25,455 bases of DNA from Ruminococcus flavefaciens (GTDB taxonomy: Bacteria; Bacillota; Clostridia; Oscillospirales; Ruminococcaceae): assembly GCA_002310115.1 (NCBI GenBank), contig DBYI01000108.1, forward strand, positions 1 to 25,455, in the 5' to 3' direction. The first letter of the stretch is position 1; every line of letters starts with the position of its first letter. Positions 1-6,713 of this stretch are shown one piece after another. The position numbers and the translations under genes were made by a program. A model generated the notes under the pieces. The model worked only from the letters and a program-made list of their open reading frames with translations, ran no database searches and was not told where the DNA came from.

Positions 1-846
1 TATGCAAGACAGTATGCTCCTAAGGAGACAAAGCTCTATCTTAACGACTATAATGAATATATGAGCGCTAAGACACAGGATCTTTGTAACATGGCTAAGA
101 CAGTCATGAAGGAAGGCGACTATATCGATGGTATCGGTATGCAGGCTCACCTTGATTCAAGATATCCTTCTGCAAGCGAGTTTGAAACAGCTGTAAAACA
201 GTTTGAGGCACTCGGACTTGACGTTCAGATCACAGAGCTCGATATCACAAACAGCACAGGTTCTAATGGACAGCTTTATCCTCAGATCTTTGAGGTAGCT
301 ATGAAGCACGCTAAGAACATCTCATGCGTAACTCTTTGGGGTACAACAGATGAGAGAAGCTGGAGAGCTAATCAGAATGGTGGTTCACCACTTCCATTCA
401 GCAACTATCAGCCTAAGTCATTCTATAATAATATTTTAGCACTTGCTGATAAGATAGATCCTCCTACACCAGCTGCTGCTACAACAACAACTACTACTAC
501 AACTACTACAACAACTACAACAACTACAACTACAACAACTACTACAACTACTACTACAACAACAACTACAACTCAGCCTACAACTACAACTACAACAACT
601 ACAACTGCACCTAAGCTTGCTGTAACACTCTGGGGCGATGCTAACAACGACGGCGGACTTGACATGGGCGACGCAGTCCTCATCATGCAGGCACTTGCAA
701 ATCCTGACAAGTACGGAGTTGGCGGTACAGATGCACACGCTCTTACAGAGCAGGGTAAGATTAACGCAGACGTTAACGGTACTGAGGGACTTACCACAAA
801 TGATGCACTTTGGATCCAGGAGAAGCTTCTTGGACTCAGAAAGTGA
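1..846 (+). CDS. GH10 endo-xylanase, C-terminal part, with poly-Thr linker and dockerin (5' end outside window)
   Basis: The frame is open from base 1, so the gene starts before the window; 281 residues plus stop are visible. Residues 1-150 match the end of a GH10 (beta/alpha)8 barrel, a retaining enzyme that cuts beta-1,4-xylan. Visible motifs are LYLNDYNEY, the nucleophile motif QITELDI (Glu79 of the visible part), and the late-barrel TLWGTTDERSWR and YQPKSFYNNI. A linker follows, with 31 consecutive Thr, QP, then 9 more Thr (about bases 481-606), encoded almost only by ACA and ACT. The last ~73 residues are a type I dockerin: a first calcium loop DANNDGGLDMGD followed by DAVLIMQALANPDKYG, and a second loop DVNGTEGLTTND. 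The dockerin would attach the secreted enzyme to a cellulosomal cohesin. A strong terminator follows. The catalytic acid/base and signal peptide lie outside the window. The family call is secure; fine substrate specificity is inferred. Confidence 0.95.
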   Translation, partial: YARQYAPKETKLYLNDYNEYMSAKTQDLCNMAKTVMKEGDYIDGIGMQAHLDSRYPSASEFETAVKQFEALGLDVQITELDITNSTGSNGQLYPQIFEVAMKHAKNISCVTLWGTTDERSWRANQNGGSPLPFSNYQPKSFYNNILALADKIDPPTPAAATTTTTTTTTTTTTTTTTTTTTTTTTTTTTTTQPTTTTTTTTTAPKLAVTLWGDANNDGGLDMGDAVLIMQALANPDKYGVGGTDAHALTEQGKINADVNGTEGLTTNDALWIQEKLLGLRK

Positions 847-885
847 TATAAAAGTTGTTTATTTGGTCTTTATAATATAAAAAAA

Positions 886-925
886 CCGACAAGGGAGATC
901 TTCTCTCCTTTGTCGGGATTTTTTT
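886..925 (+). terminator. Intrinsic terminator of the GH10 gene
   Basis: A 13-bp stem (CCGACAAGGGAGA paired with TCTCCTTTGTCGG, one G-U pair) is followed by a run of seven T at 919-925. It lies 40 bp after the xylanase stop codon. Confidence 0.93.
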
Positions 926-927
926 GC

Positions 928-1064
928 AAAAAAAATCCCGATACCGAAGAACACTGAAACTTCGGCATCGGTTCAATGAGGATGATTTTCAAAAGCCTTC
1001 GCAGGCTTTAGCAGAAAGCTAAAGCTTTCAACTATTGAGGACTGGAACTTTATTACCAATCTCT
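928..1064 (-). ncRNA. Candidate structured small RNA, about 137 nt, family not recognised
   Basis: Read on the minus strand, a promoter-like pair (TTGCTA at 1100-1095, 18 bp, TATTAT at 1076-1071) predicts a start near 1064. The transcript would contain a hairpin GAAAGC/GCTTTC (1029-1014), a second hairpin AAAGCCT/AGGCTTT closed by a GCGA tetraloop (1009-992), and a 5-bp stem TCAAT/ATTGA (1038-1034 with 977-973) that encloses both. It ends in a 12-bp hairpin (971-938) followed by eight T. Promoter, branched fold and terminator together suggest an independent non-coding RNA. No ORF of note lies in it. I could not match it to 6S, SRP, tmRNA or a riboswitch I know. Structure and promoter are seen in the sequence; that it is transcribed is inferred. 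Confidence 0.5.
938..971 (-). terminator. Intrinsic terminator on the minus strand
   Basis: The stem CCGATGCCGAAG / CTTCGGTATCGG has one mismatch and a 10-nt loop. On the minus strand it is followed by GGA and then eight T (about 935-928). No minus-strand protein gene ends here, so it most likely ends the candidate small RNA. Confidence 0.75.
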
Positions 1065-1070
1065 GAGTAT

Positions 1071-1100
1071 ATAATATCACTTACTGGCCCTCTTTAGCAA
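1071..1100 (-). promoter_or_regulatory. Putative promoter of the minus-strand small RNA
   Basis: On the minus strand: -35 TTGCTA (1100-1095), 18-bp spacer, -10 TATTAT (1076-1071). It is a moderate sigma-A match, supported mainly by the hairpins and terminator downstream. Confidence 0.45.
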
Positions 1101-1334
1101 CTCATTTTTTGCAGATTAAGTGGATAAAATGACGGAGTTGTAACATTTATATGAAAAACAAGGGCGAATATAAGGCGATTATAAAGCATTATTATCACGG
1201 TTTTTTAAAAGATAAAGAATGAATAAAATAAACAAATGAAGCGGGAATAGTCCGTTATGATGGCATTTTACCGATAAATCAGCATGATATAATATGTTAA
1301 TAAAAAATACGAATTAATATTGAGTTTATTATTA

Positions 1335-1374
1335 AAAGCAGGCATAAAGAGTAAACTTCCTCTATGCCTGCTTT
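1335..1374 (-). terminator. Terminator of the SulP permease gene
   Basis: A 12-bp perfect stem (AAAGCAGGCATA paired with TATGCCTGCTTT) lies just past the stop of the permease. On the minus strand it runs into TTTTAATAAT, a weak U tract. Confidence 0.75.
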
Positions 1375-1386
1375 GATTTATTGTTT

Positions 1387-3078
1387 TCATTTTTTTGCTT
1401 TTTTTGAAATTTCATTTTCAATGGCTTCCGCTCTGAGAAGAGCAGTGTCGATATGATTGCAGAAATTTTCTTTGCCGACCTCTTCAATGAAGCCTGCCTT
1501 AGTCATTACCTTCATAGGTTGCTCATTAACATGAGAGAAAACAACCTTGACATTGTGACGCTGACATCTTTTTACGATACGCATGAGAGCTTCAACACCA
1601 GTAGCGTCAATAGCTGGGACATTTCTCATTCTTATGCAGAGTACATCGATGTCCTTGTCGCTCAGTACATACTTGTACTTATCGGTAGCAGCAAAGAACA
1701 TAGGACCGTTTATCTCGAAAACGCGTGTGTTTTTGGGTATCTTTTTGAGAAGGATATTGTCGGGGTCAGTATCCTCGTCGTCAATGTCTTTCCAAGCGTG
1801 AGCTTCAGTAACGTCTGCCATACGTTTCATAAAGAGGAGAGCAGCCATGACCATGCCAACACCGATAGCAACAACGAGGTCGAAAACGACGGTGAGTATC
1901 AATGTAACAAAAAGTACAGCAATATCGCTTTTAGGAGCAGTTTTTACTGTGTTTCTTATATTTCTCCAACCACACATATTGTAAGCAACGATGAATAGTA
2001 TAGCAGCAATAGTTGGCATAGGAATAAGTGAAGCATAAGGCATTAGCACAACAAGTATGATAACGAGCACTATTGAGTGTATCATGCCTGAAACAGGAGT
2101 ACGCCCGCCGTTCTTGACGTTAGCAGCAGTACGTGCAATAGCGCCTGTTGCTGGAATTCCACCGAAGAAAGCAGATCCGATATTTGCAGTTCCCTGTGCA
2201 ACGAGCTCCATATTTGAACGGTGTTTCGAGCCAATCATACCATCTGCAACAACGCAGGAAAGCAGAGATTCAACAGCAGCAAGTACGGCGATAGTGAAAG
2301 CGTTCGGTACAAGAGCTCTTACTCTTTCGAAAGTAACCTCTGGTACTGTAAGTTTAGGGAGGGAATTTGATATAGTATAGAGGTCACCAATTGTATTTAC
2401 CTTTATATCGCAGAACTTTACGACGGCTGAGCAGACGATAACGGCGATAAGAGATGCAGGAATTTTCTCCAGTTTTTTCGGCCAGAGAATAAGTATCGCA
2501 AGGGAAATAACACCGATAAGGAGTGCCTGCCAGTTAATAGTATCGATGCAGGTGAATATTTCCTTTACTTTGTCAATGGTCTCGATAGGCTTGTTTTTAA
2601 AAGTAAGTCCAAGAAAGTCCTTGACCTGTCCGAGGAGGATAGTCACGGCTATACCAAAGGTGAACCCCGTGGTAATAGTACCTGGTATGTACTTGATTAG
2701 AACTCCGAATCGGCAGAATCCCATTATAATAAGTATGATACCTGCCATTATAGCGGAAATTGCAAGTCCGTCCATGCCTTCTGATGCGACGATAGCTGCA
2801 ACGGTTGTTGCAAATGCTGCCGTAGGACCAGCAATCTGTACGCGGCTTCCGCCTAAGAACGAAACAATAAAGCCTGCAATGATAGCTGTATAAAGGCCTT
2901 GTTCTGGACCTACTCCGGAAGCAAGAGCAAGGGCGATAGAGAGTGGCAGCGCGATGATAGCGACGATTATGCCAGAAATCACGTCCTTTACAAACTGTTC
3001 CTTCGTATAGGTTTTCATGACCGAGAAAAGCTTTGGCTTTAGCTTTTCTTCAGTTGGTTTTAATGCTTTTTCAGCCAT
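1387..3078 (-). CDS. SulP family (SLC26) anion permease with C-terminal STAS domain
   Basis: 563 aa, the usual length of bacterial SulP proteins. The first ~430 residues are hydrophobic and carry the family signatures: an N-terminal LPLSIALALASGVGPEQGLY segment, the glycine-rich FLGGSRVQIAGPTAAFA motif, and GSAFFGGIPATGAIARTAAN. Residues ~455-550 are a STAS domain (RVFEINGPMFFAATDKY, then VPAIDATGVEALMRI), which regulates or anchors these transporters. Family substrates are sulfate, bicarbonate and other anions; the sequence does not choose among them, so I avoid the label sulfate transporter. Start at 3078 is supported by an AAAGAGG site 9 nt upstream and a promoter at 3130-3158. It stands alone between two terminators, with no sulfur-metabolism neighbour and no carbonic anhydrase in the window. 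Confidence 0.95.
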   Translation of the reverse strand: MAEKALKPTEEKLKPKLFSVMKTYTKEQFVKDVISGIIVAIIALPLSIALALASGVGPEQGLYTAIIAGFIVSFLGGSRVQIAGPTAAFATTVAAIVASEGMDGLAISAIMAGIILIIMGFCRFGVLIKYIPGTITTGFTFGIAVTILLGQVKDFLGLTFKNKPIETIDKVKEIFTCIDTINWQALLIGVISLAILILWPKKLEKIPASLIAVIVCSAVVKFCDIKVNTIGDLYTISNSLPKLTVPEVTFERVRALVPNAFTIAVLAAVESLLSCVVADGMIGSKHRSNMELVAQGTANIGSAFFGGIPATGAIARTAANVKNGGRTPVSGMIHSIVLVIILVVLMPYASLIPMPTIAAILFIVAYNMCGWRNIRNTVKTAPKSDIAVLFVTLILTVVFDLVVAIGVGMVMAALLFMKRMADVTEAHAWKDIDDEDTDPDNILLKKIPKNTRVFEINGPMFFAATDKYKYVLSDKDIDVLCIRMRNVPAIDATGVEALMRIVKRCQRHNVKVVFSHVNEQPMKVMTKAGFIEEVGKENFCNHIDTALLRAEAIENEISKKAKK

Positions 3079-3129
3079 ATGACTAACCTCTTTCTCATTA
3101 TTTTCTCTAAAAAAACACGCAACGCTACT

Positions 3130-3158
3130 ATTATACTACTAATAATAACGGTTTTCAA
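3130..3158 (-). promoter_or_regulatory. Promoter of the SulP gene
   Basis: On the minus strand: TTGAAA (3158-3153), 17-bp spacer, TATAAT (3135-3130). It predicts a leader of roughly 45 nt before the ATG at 3078. Confidence 0.8.
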
Positions 3159-3315
3159 GAGATTTCAAACAGAGAGTAAAAATTTGTCGGATTATATATA
3201 TTCCTGCGAGCTATGGAGAAAATGATTGAGCAGAATGAGAAATTAGTAATAGATTCACAAAAATATCAGTGGTGATTTGTGCATTGCTACAAAGCAAAAT
3301 TGCTTATTCAATCAA

Positions 3316-3343
3316 ATAAGGCCGACGTTTCCGTCAGCCTTAT
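3316..3343 (-). terminator. Terminator of the Bce-type operon
   Basis: Stem ATAAGGC-GACG / CGTC-GCCTTAT with one C/A mismatch and a short loop, 20 bp past the permease stop. On the minus strand the following ATTTGATT is a poor U tract. Confidence 0.6.
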
Positions 3344-3363
3344 AAAACTATATCATGAAAATC

Positions 3364-5415
3364 TTACTTTTGTTCTTTGACGATTGCCTTGCTTCCGAGG
3401 AAGGTAAGCAGAAAGTAACCACCATATATTACTATGAGAACGGCTGCTGTAAAGAGAACAGGCTTTGTGCATTCGCCGCCTACGACCATGTCAAGACCAA
3501 TCATTCCAAATCTCATACCAACGTATGAGTGTAGACAAGCCAGCAGCAGTGGCAGCAGGAAGAATACTCCGGACTGAAGGAAGATAGACTTGGTTATTTC
3601 CTTTTCTTCAACGCCAAGTTTGCGGAGCATTGTATATCTTTGCAGGCTGTCAGCACTCTCAGAGAGCTCCTTGAGTGCAAGTATAGCGCCGCAGGATACA
3701 AGGAAAATGAAGCCAATATAAAGTCCGAGGAATGTAACTATAGCACCAATGCCTATGGCATTACTAGAGGCTTCTATTCTGGTATCAAATCCGCTTCTAT
3801 AATCTTCCTCTATGCCACTAATCGCATTGTTCCAGTGGCTTCTTGCAGTTTCTTCTGCGGCTTCCTTGGCTTTTTTATCATTGGCATTATAGTTACCGAT
3901 GAAGTAATCAGTTCCACGGTACTCTTCCGAAACAGCATTATCTGGAACTATGATAGTACCTATATTTGATTCCTGCATATCAGGGTAAAAAAAGCTTTCT
4001 ATACATTTTGAGGATCTCGGTTTGAAAGTTTGTCCCATAACTGTTATCTCTGGGCTGTCCTGAAGGAACTTATTATATATCTCCGGCATTCCCGAAATAT
4101 TTGCGCATATAGCGTACTCACCATTGGAAAGCTCTATCTGTTTTTTACCGTATAGCTTCATCAAAGCATTGTAGTCGCTGAGCTTTAAGAAAGAGATGTC
4201 AAAGTTCATCAAAGAATATATGGACATTGAATCTCCAAGGATTTCTTCTTTTTTGTCTCCAATCAAGCTGTCGAATGTATAGGCTTCTTCAATATAGTCA
4301 TGGAAATGGTAATAATCTCTGAAATCATCGTAAATGCTCATGTTCTGCTGCGCATATACTTCATCAATATCGCCGCCTTTGTACAGATACTCATTATCAC
4401 TGTCACTTGCACTAAGAGAGAAATAGCTGCAAAAATCAACGGGAAAATTTTCCTCAACGCTCTTATTAAGGGAATTCCTGATAACGAACGCAGTTGAAAG
4501 GGTGCATATGGTTACGAAAAGCATAAGACAGATGACGGTCATTGAAGCAACTGTGGTATTAACTTTGCTGCTAATCTGACGAAAAGTAAAGCTGTTAAGC
4601 CCACGGTAATATATGCCCTTTGCTGACATTACTACTCTCAGGAGCATTCCCGCTACCGACCAGAAAATGAAGAATGTGGAAATACAGCCAAGCAACATAG
4701 CGATGCCTATTTTTCTTAAACTCAGGTTTGCAAAGTTCCATCCAACTGTGTAATAAGCCCAGCCGAGAGCTATTGCGGAGATAAGGAATACTATCACGCA
4801 AAGCCATGGATTTTTCATGGTAATCTTTTCTGAGCGCCTCTCAGAGTTCATGAGTGTTATAAGCCTGCATTTGCTGATTACAACACCGCTTCTTAGCATA
4901 ACAACAATGTACATTATGCTGAAGTATATGATAGTTTTGGTGATAGCGGAAGACGATATCGTGAATTTATAGTCGTTCATGTCGGCTTCAAACATATTTG
5001 CAACTACTGCACTCATTACCTGGGAAAGGCCTACACCTATGAGAAGTCCCACAACGAGAGATCCGATACCTATAATAACAGTTTCACATAGCAGGAGAGC
5101 AGATATTCTCCACTTGCTCATTCCAAGCATCATATACAATGCGAATTCCTTGTTTCTGCGCTTCATAAGGAAGCGGCTGGCATAAACGATGAGGAGTCCG
5201 AGAACTATAGCAACGAAAACGCTTACACCAGATACAGACTTTATTAGTATATCTATTATTTTTCGCTGAGCTTCGTTCATCTTAATGAATGCTGTCTGAG
5301 TTTCGATAGCATTGAAAACGTAGAATATAGCAACGCCGAGTATGAGTGTGAAGAAATATATGGCATAGTCTTTGAGGCTTTTCCGGATATTGCTGAGAGA
5401 TATCTTAAAGAGCAT
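3364..5415 (-). CDS. BceB-like ABC transporter permease (FtsX domains, peptide antibiotic resistance type)
   Basis: 683 aa, the size of BceB/VraG permeases. The pattern is typical: a TM hairpin start (ISLSNIRKSLKDYAIYFFTLILGVAIFYVFNA), an FtsX-like core around residues 55-160 with KRRNKEFALYMMLGMSKWRI, further TM pairs, a soluble extracellular domain at about 310-530, then three C-terminal TM segments with a second LQRYTMLRKLGVEEKEI motif. Such permeases bind cell-wall-active peptide antibiotics or their lipid II-cycle targets and pass the signal to a partner kinase. The gene starts inside the end of the ATPase gene (11-bp overlap). Its GGAGGTGA ribosome binding site lies in the last codons of the ATPase, which implies translational coupling. 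The extracellular domain is divergent, so the ligand cannot be named. Confidence 0.92.
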   Translation of the reverse strand: MLFKISLSNIRKSLKDYAIYFFTLILGVAIFYVFNAIETQTAFIKMNEAQRKIIDILIKSVSGVSVFVAIVLGLLIVYASRFLMKRRNKEFALYMMLGMSKWRISALLLCETVIIGIGSLVVGLLIGVGLSQVMSAVVANMFEADMNDYKFTISSSAITKTIIYFSIMYIVVMLRSGVVISKCRLITLMNSERRSEKITMKNPWLCVIVFLISAIALGWAYYTVGWNFANLSLRKIGIAMLLGCISTFFIFWSVAGMLLRVVMSAKGIYYRGLNSFTFRQISSKVNTTVASMTVICLMLFVTICTLSTAFVIRNSLNKSVEENFPVDFCSYFSLSASDSDNEYLYKGGDIDEVYAQQNMSIYDDFRDYYHFHDYIEEAYTFDSLIGDKKEEILGDSMSIYSLMNFDISFLKLSDYNALMKLYGKKQIELSNGEYAICANISGMPEIYNKFLQDSPEITVMGQTFKPRSSKCIESFFYPDMQESNIGTIIVPDNAVSEEYRGTDYFIGNYNANDKKAKEAAEETARSHWNNAISGIEEDYRSGFDTRIEASSNAIGIGAIVTFLGLYIGFIFLVSCGAILALKELSESADSLQRYTMLRKLGVEEKEITKSIFLQSGVFFLLPLLLACLHSYVGMRFGMIGLDMVVGGECTKPVLFTAAVLIVIYGGYFLLTFLGSKAIVKEQK

Positions 5416-6169
5416 CGCTCACGTCACCTCCCAGAAGAGTAACCACATTGATTATCTTGTCAAAGAACTCTTTGCGGCTGTCGTTTCCACGTATAAGCTC
5501 ATTAAATAGTTTTCCGTCCTTAATGAATATCACTCTTGAAGCATAGCTTGCAGTAAATGAATCATGAGTTACCATTATAATAGTAGCATTCTGTTCTTTA
5601 TTCAGATAGTTAAAGCGCTCCAGGAGCATTTTTGATGATTTTGAGTCAAGAGCACCTGTAGGTTCATCTGCAAGTATGAGCTTCGGTTCAGTGATTATAG
5701 CTCTTGCAGAAGCGACTCGCTGTTTCTGTCCGCCTGACATCTGGTATGGATACTTGTTGAGAACTTCGGTAATGCCGAGCTGTTCTGCAACAGTCTTTAC
5801 AGCCTTGTCTACCTCTTTTGCAGGGCGTTTCTGAATGGAAAGCGCAAGAGCGATATTCTCATAGGCTGTAAGAGTGTCCATAAGGTTGAAGTCCTGGAAG
5901 ATAAAGCCAAGTTTTTCACGACGGAACTTATTTAACTCCTTGCCCTTGAGAGTTGTGATGTCCGTATCCTCAAGGAAGATATGACCTGCTGTAACACGGT
6001 CAATAGTGGATATACAGTTGAGAAGAGTGGTCTTGCCGCTGCCTGAAGCTCCCATTATAGCTGTGAATTCACCTTTTTCAATTGAAAAGGAGATATCATT
6101 TACAGCCTTTGTTAGATTCGATCTGTTGCCATAGTATTTTTCAATATTGTTCAGTCTTAATAAAGCCAT
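5405..6169 (-). CDS. BceA-like ABC transporter ATPase
   Basis: 254 aa, normal for the MacB/BceA ATPase class. Walker A is GASGSGKTT (residues 40-48), signature MSGGQKQRVASARA, Walker B LILADEPTGALD, then the H-loop MVTHD. It would power the membrane partner encoded immediately downstream at 3364-5415. AAGGAG lies 7 nt before the ATG, and the gap from the 73-aa gene is 12 bp, so the three genes form one operon. In this family the ATPase and permease both detoxify the peptide and are needed for signalling by the partner kinase. All ATPase motifs are intact. Confidence 0.95.
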   Translation of the reverse strand: MALLRLNNIEKYYGNRSNLTKAVNDISFSIEKGEFTAIMGASGSGKTTLLNCISTIDRVTAGHIFLEDTDITTLKGKELNKFRREKLGFIFQDFNLMDTLTAYENIALALSIQKRPAKEVDKAVKTVAEQLGITEVLNKYPYQMSGGQKQRVASARAIITEPKLILADEPTGALDSKSSKMLLERFNYLNKEQNATIIMVTHDSFTASYASRVIFIKDGKLFNELIRGNDSRKEFFDKIINVVTLLGGDVSDAL

Positions 6170-6181
6170 TTTAGTGTCTCC

Positions 6182-6403
6182 TTAATATGTTTTTCTTGTG
6201 TTACTGTGCTTTATGATGTACCAATTGCACAGATGATATATAGTGAATACACTCCAGAAGAGTCCTTCTATCAGGTGATTGTACGGGTCTGTTGCAGCTC
6301 TTGCGCTGATTATCTCATATATTTCCGCAACGCCCAATGTCACCATTAAGATACTGCTTAGAATGTAGATTGTTCTGATAGTTTTAGAAGTAAGATTTTT
6401 CAT
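6182..6403 (-). CDS. Small two-TM membrane protein leading the Bce-type operon, function unknown
   Basis: 73 aa with two hydrophobic segments (about 10-32 and 45-64) joined by a short loop containing ARAATDPYNHLIEG, and a short basic tail. No family recognised. The gene is first in the operon: it follows the palindrome-containing promoter directly, has an AAAGGAAA site before its ATG, and ends 12 bp before the ATPase start. Its position makes a role as accessory subunit, sensor modulator or immunity-type protein of the transporter plausible, but that is inference from context. Composition and codon use look like those of its neighbours, which supports a real gene. Confidence 0.75.
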   Translation of the reverse strand: MKNLTSKTIRTIYILSSILMVTLGVAEIYEIISARAATDPYNHLIEGLFWSVFTIYHLCNWYIIKHSNTRKTY

Positions 6404-6465
6404 AAGATCATTTCCTTTCGGTTCTGGTTTTACTTCTCGGGAGTTGTTCCCGTTTCCATGATCTT

Positions 6466-6471
6466 ATTATA
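6466..6471 (-). promoter_or_regulatory. -10 box of the Bce-type operon (activator-dependent promoter)
   Basis: TATAAT on the minus strand with no recognisable -35: the hexamer 17 bp upstream (6494-6489) reads ACGACC. The operator half-sites end only 6 bp upstream of that -35 position. This is the classic layout of a promoter that needs an OmpR-type activator. Predicted start near 6459, giving a leader of about 56 nt. Confidence 0.65.
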
Positions 6472-6500
6472 CATCATGCAATACCTTTGGTCGTGTTTTT

Positions 6501-6533
6501 AACATTACTCAACATTACAGTTCTGTAATGTTG
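6501..6533. promoter_or_regulatory. Palindromic operator with three half-sites, probable response-regulator binding site
   Basis: 6510-6533 is a perfect inverted repeat: CAACATTACAG, 2 bp, CTGTAATGTTG. A third copy of the half-site, AACATTAC, lies at 6501-6508, exactly 10 bp (one helical turn) from the copy at 6511. The site abuts the -35 region of the Bce-type operon. OmpR-family regulators of Bce modules bind inverted repeats in this position, so the regulator encoded at 7730-8392 is the likely ligand. Confidence 0.7.
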
Positions 6534-6557
6534 CACACAACCTTTATTCATTAGTAG

Positions 6558-6576
6558 GGGCGCACAATGTGCGCCC
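6558..6576. repeat. GC-rich palindromic hairpin (REP-like element or weak terminator)
   Basis: GGGCGCAC, AAT, GTGCGCCC is a perfect 8-bp stem in an AT-rich surrounding. Neither strand has a following T run, so it is a poor intrinsic terminator. It may be a dispersed intergenic repeat; only one copy is present in this window. It sits between the kinase stop and the next promoter, so it could still stabilise the kinase mRNA 3' end. Confidence 0.45.
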
Positions 6577-6591
6577 GTAATATCATAATAA

Positions 6592-6699
6592 TTTGAATGT
6601 GAGGACGTTGACTTCCTGCAGTACATAGAGATATCTGAAGAACAGGAGATCAAAGTTTCCTCCGGAAGCCCATGGCATACCTACATACGTGTTACGTAG
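6592..6699 (+). pseudogene. Possible gene remnant, open frame without start codon
   Basis: Between a TAA and a TAG the plus strand reads 35 codons including FECEDVDFLQYIEISEEQE and, later, SSGSPWHTYIRV. The composition is protein-like and its codons resemble local genes, but there is no ATG, GTG or TTG start with a ribosome binding site. It could be a decayed gene end or chance. I do not recognise a family. Confidence 0.25.
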
Positions 6700-6713
6700 T
6701 TCTCAGTTCTGTA

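Larger units (their letters stand above)
847..1386. other. 540-bp region without a protein gene
   Basis: No convincing ORF on either strand. It holds the GH10 terminator (886-925), a candidate minus-strand structured RNA with promoter and terminator (about 928-1100), and the terminator of the SulP gene (1335-1374). The part from about 1105 to 1330 is AT-rich. It has one plus-strand TATAAT at about 1289 without a good -35 box, and I see nothing else there. Confidence 0.7.
6404..6713. other. 310-bp region with Bce-operon control signals and a possible gene remnant
   Basis: From left to right it holds the leader and -10 box of the Bce-type operon, a perfect 24-bp palindrome with an additional half-site (6501-6533), a GC-rich hairpin (6558-6576), and a plus-strand frame of 35 sense codons after a stop (6592-6699) that reads like protein but has no start codon. 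Confidence 0.7.

Noticed and set aside
436..797. Minus-strand ORFs rich in Cys/Ser and in Val opposite the xylanase linker
   Set aside because: They are the antisense reading of the (ACA/ACT)n threonine linker and dockerin; low-complexity shadows with no ribosome binding site.
1265..1294. TATAAT on the plus strand upstream of the SulP terminator
   Set aside because: No -35 box at a proper distance and no gene downstream on that strand; AT-rich background.
3212..3274. Short plus-strand ORF MEKMIEQNEKLVIDSQKYQW in the SulP-Bce gap
   Set aside because: Only 20 codons, no Shine-Dalgarno sequence, no promoter and no terminator of its own. It could be a fragment of an old gene, but I cannot support it.
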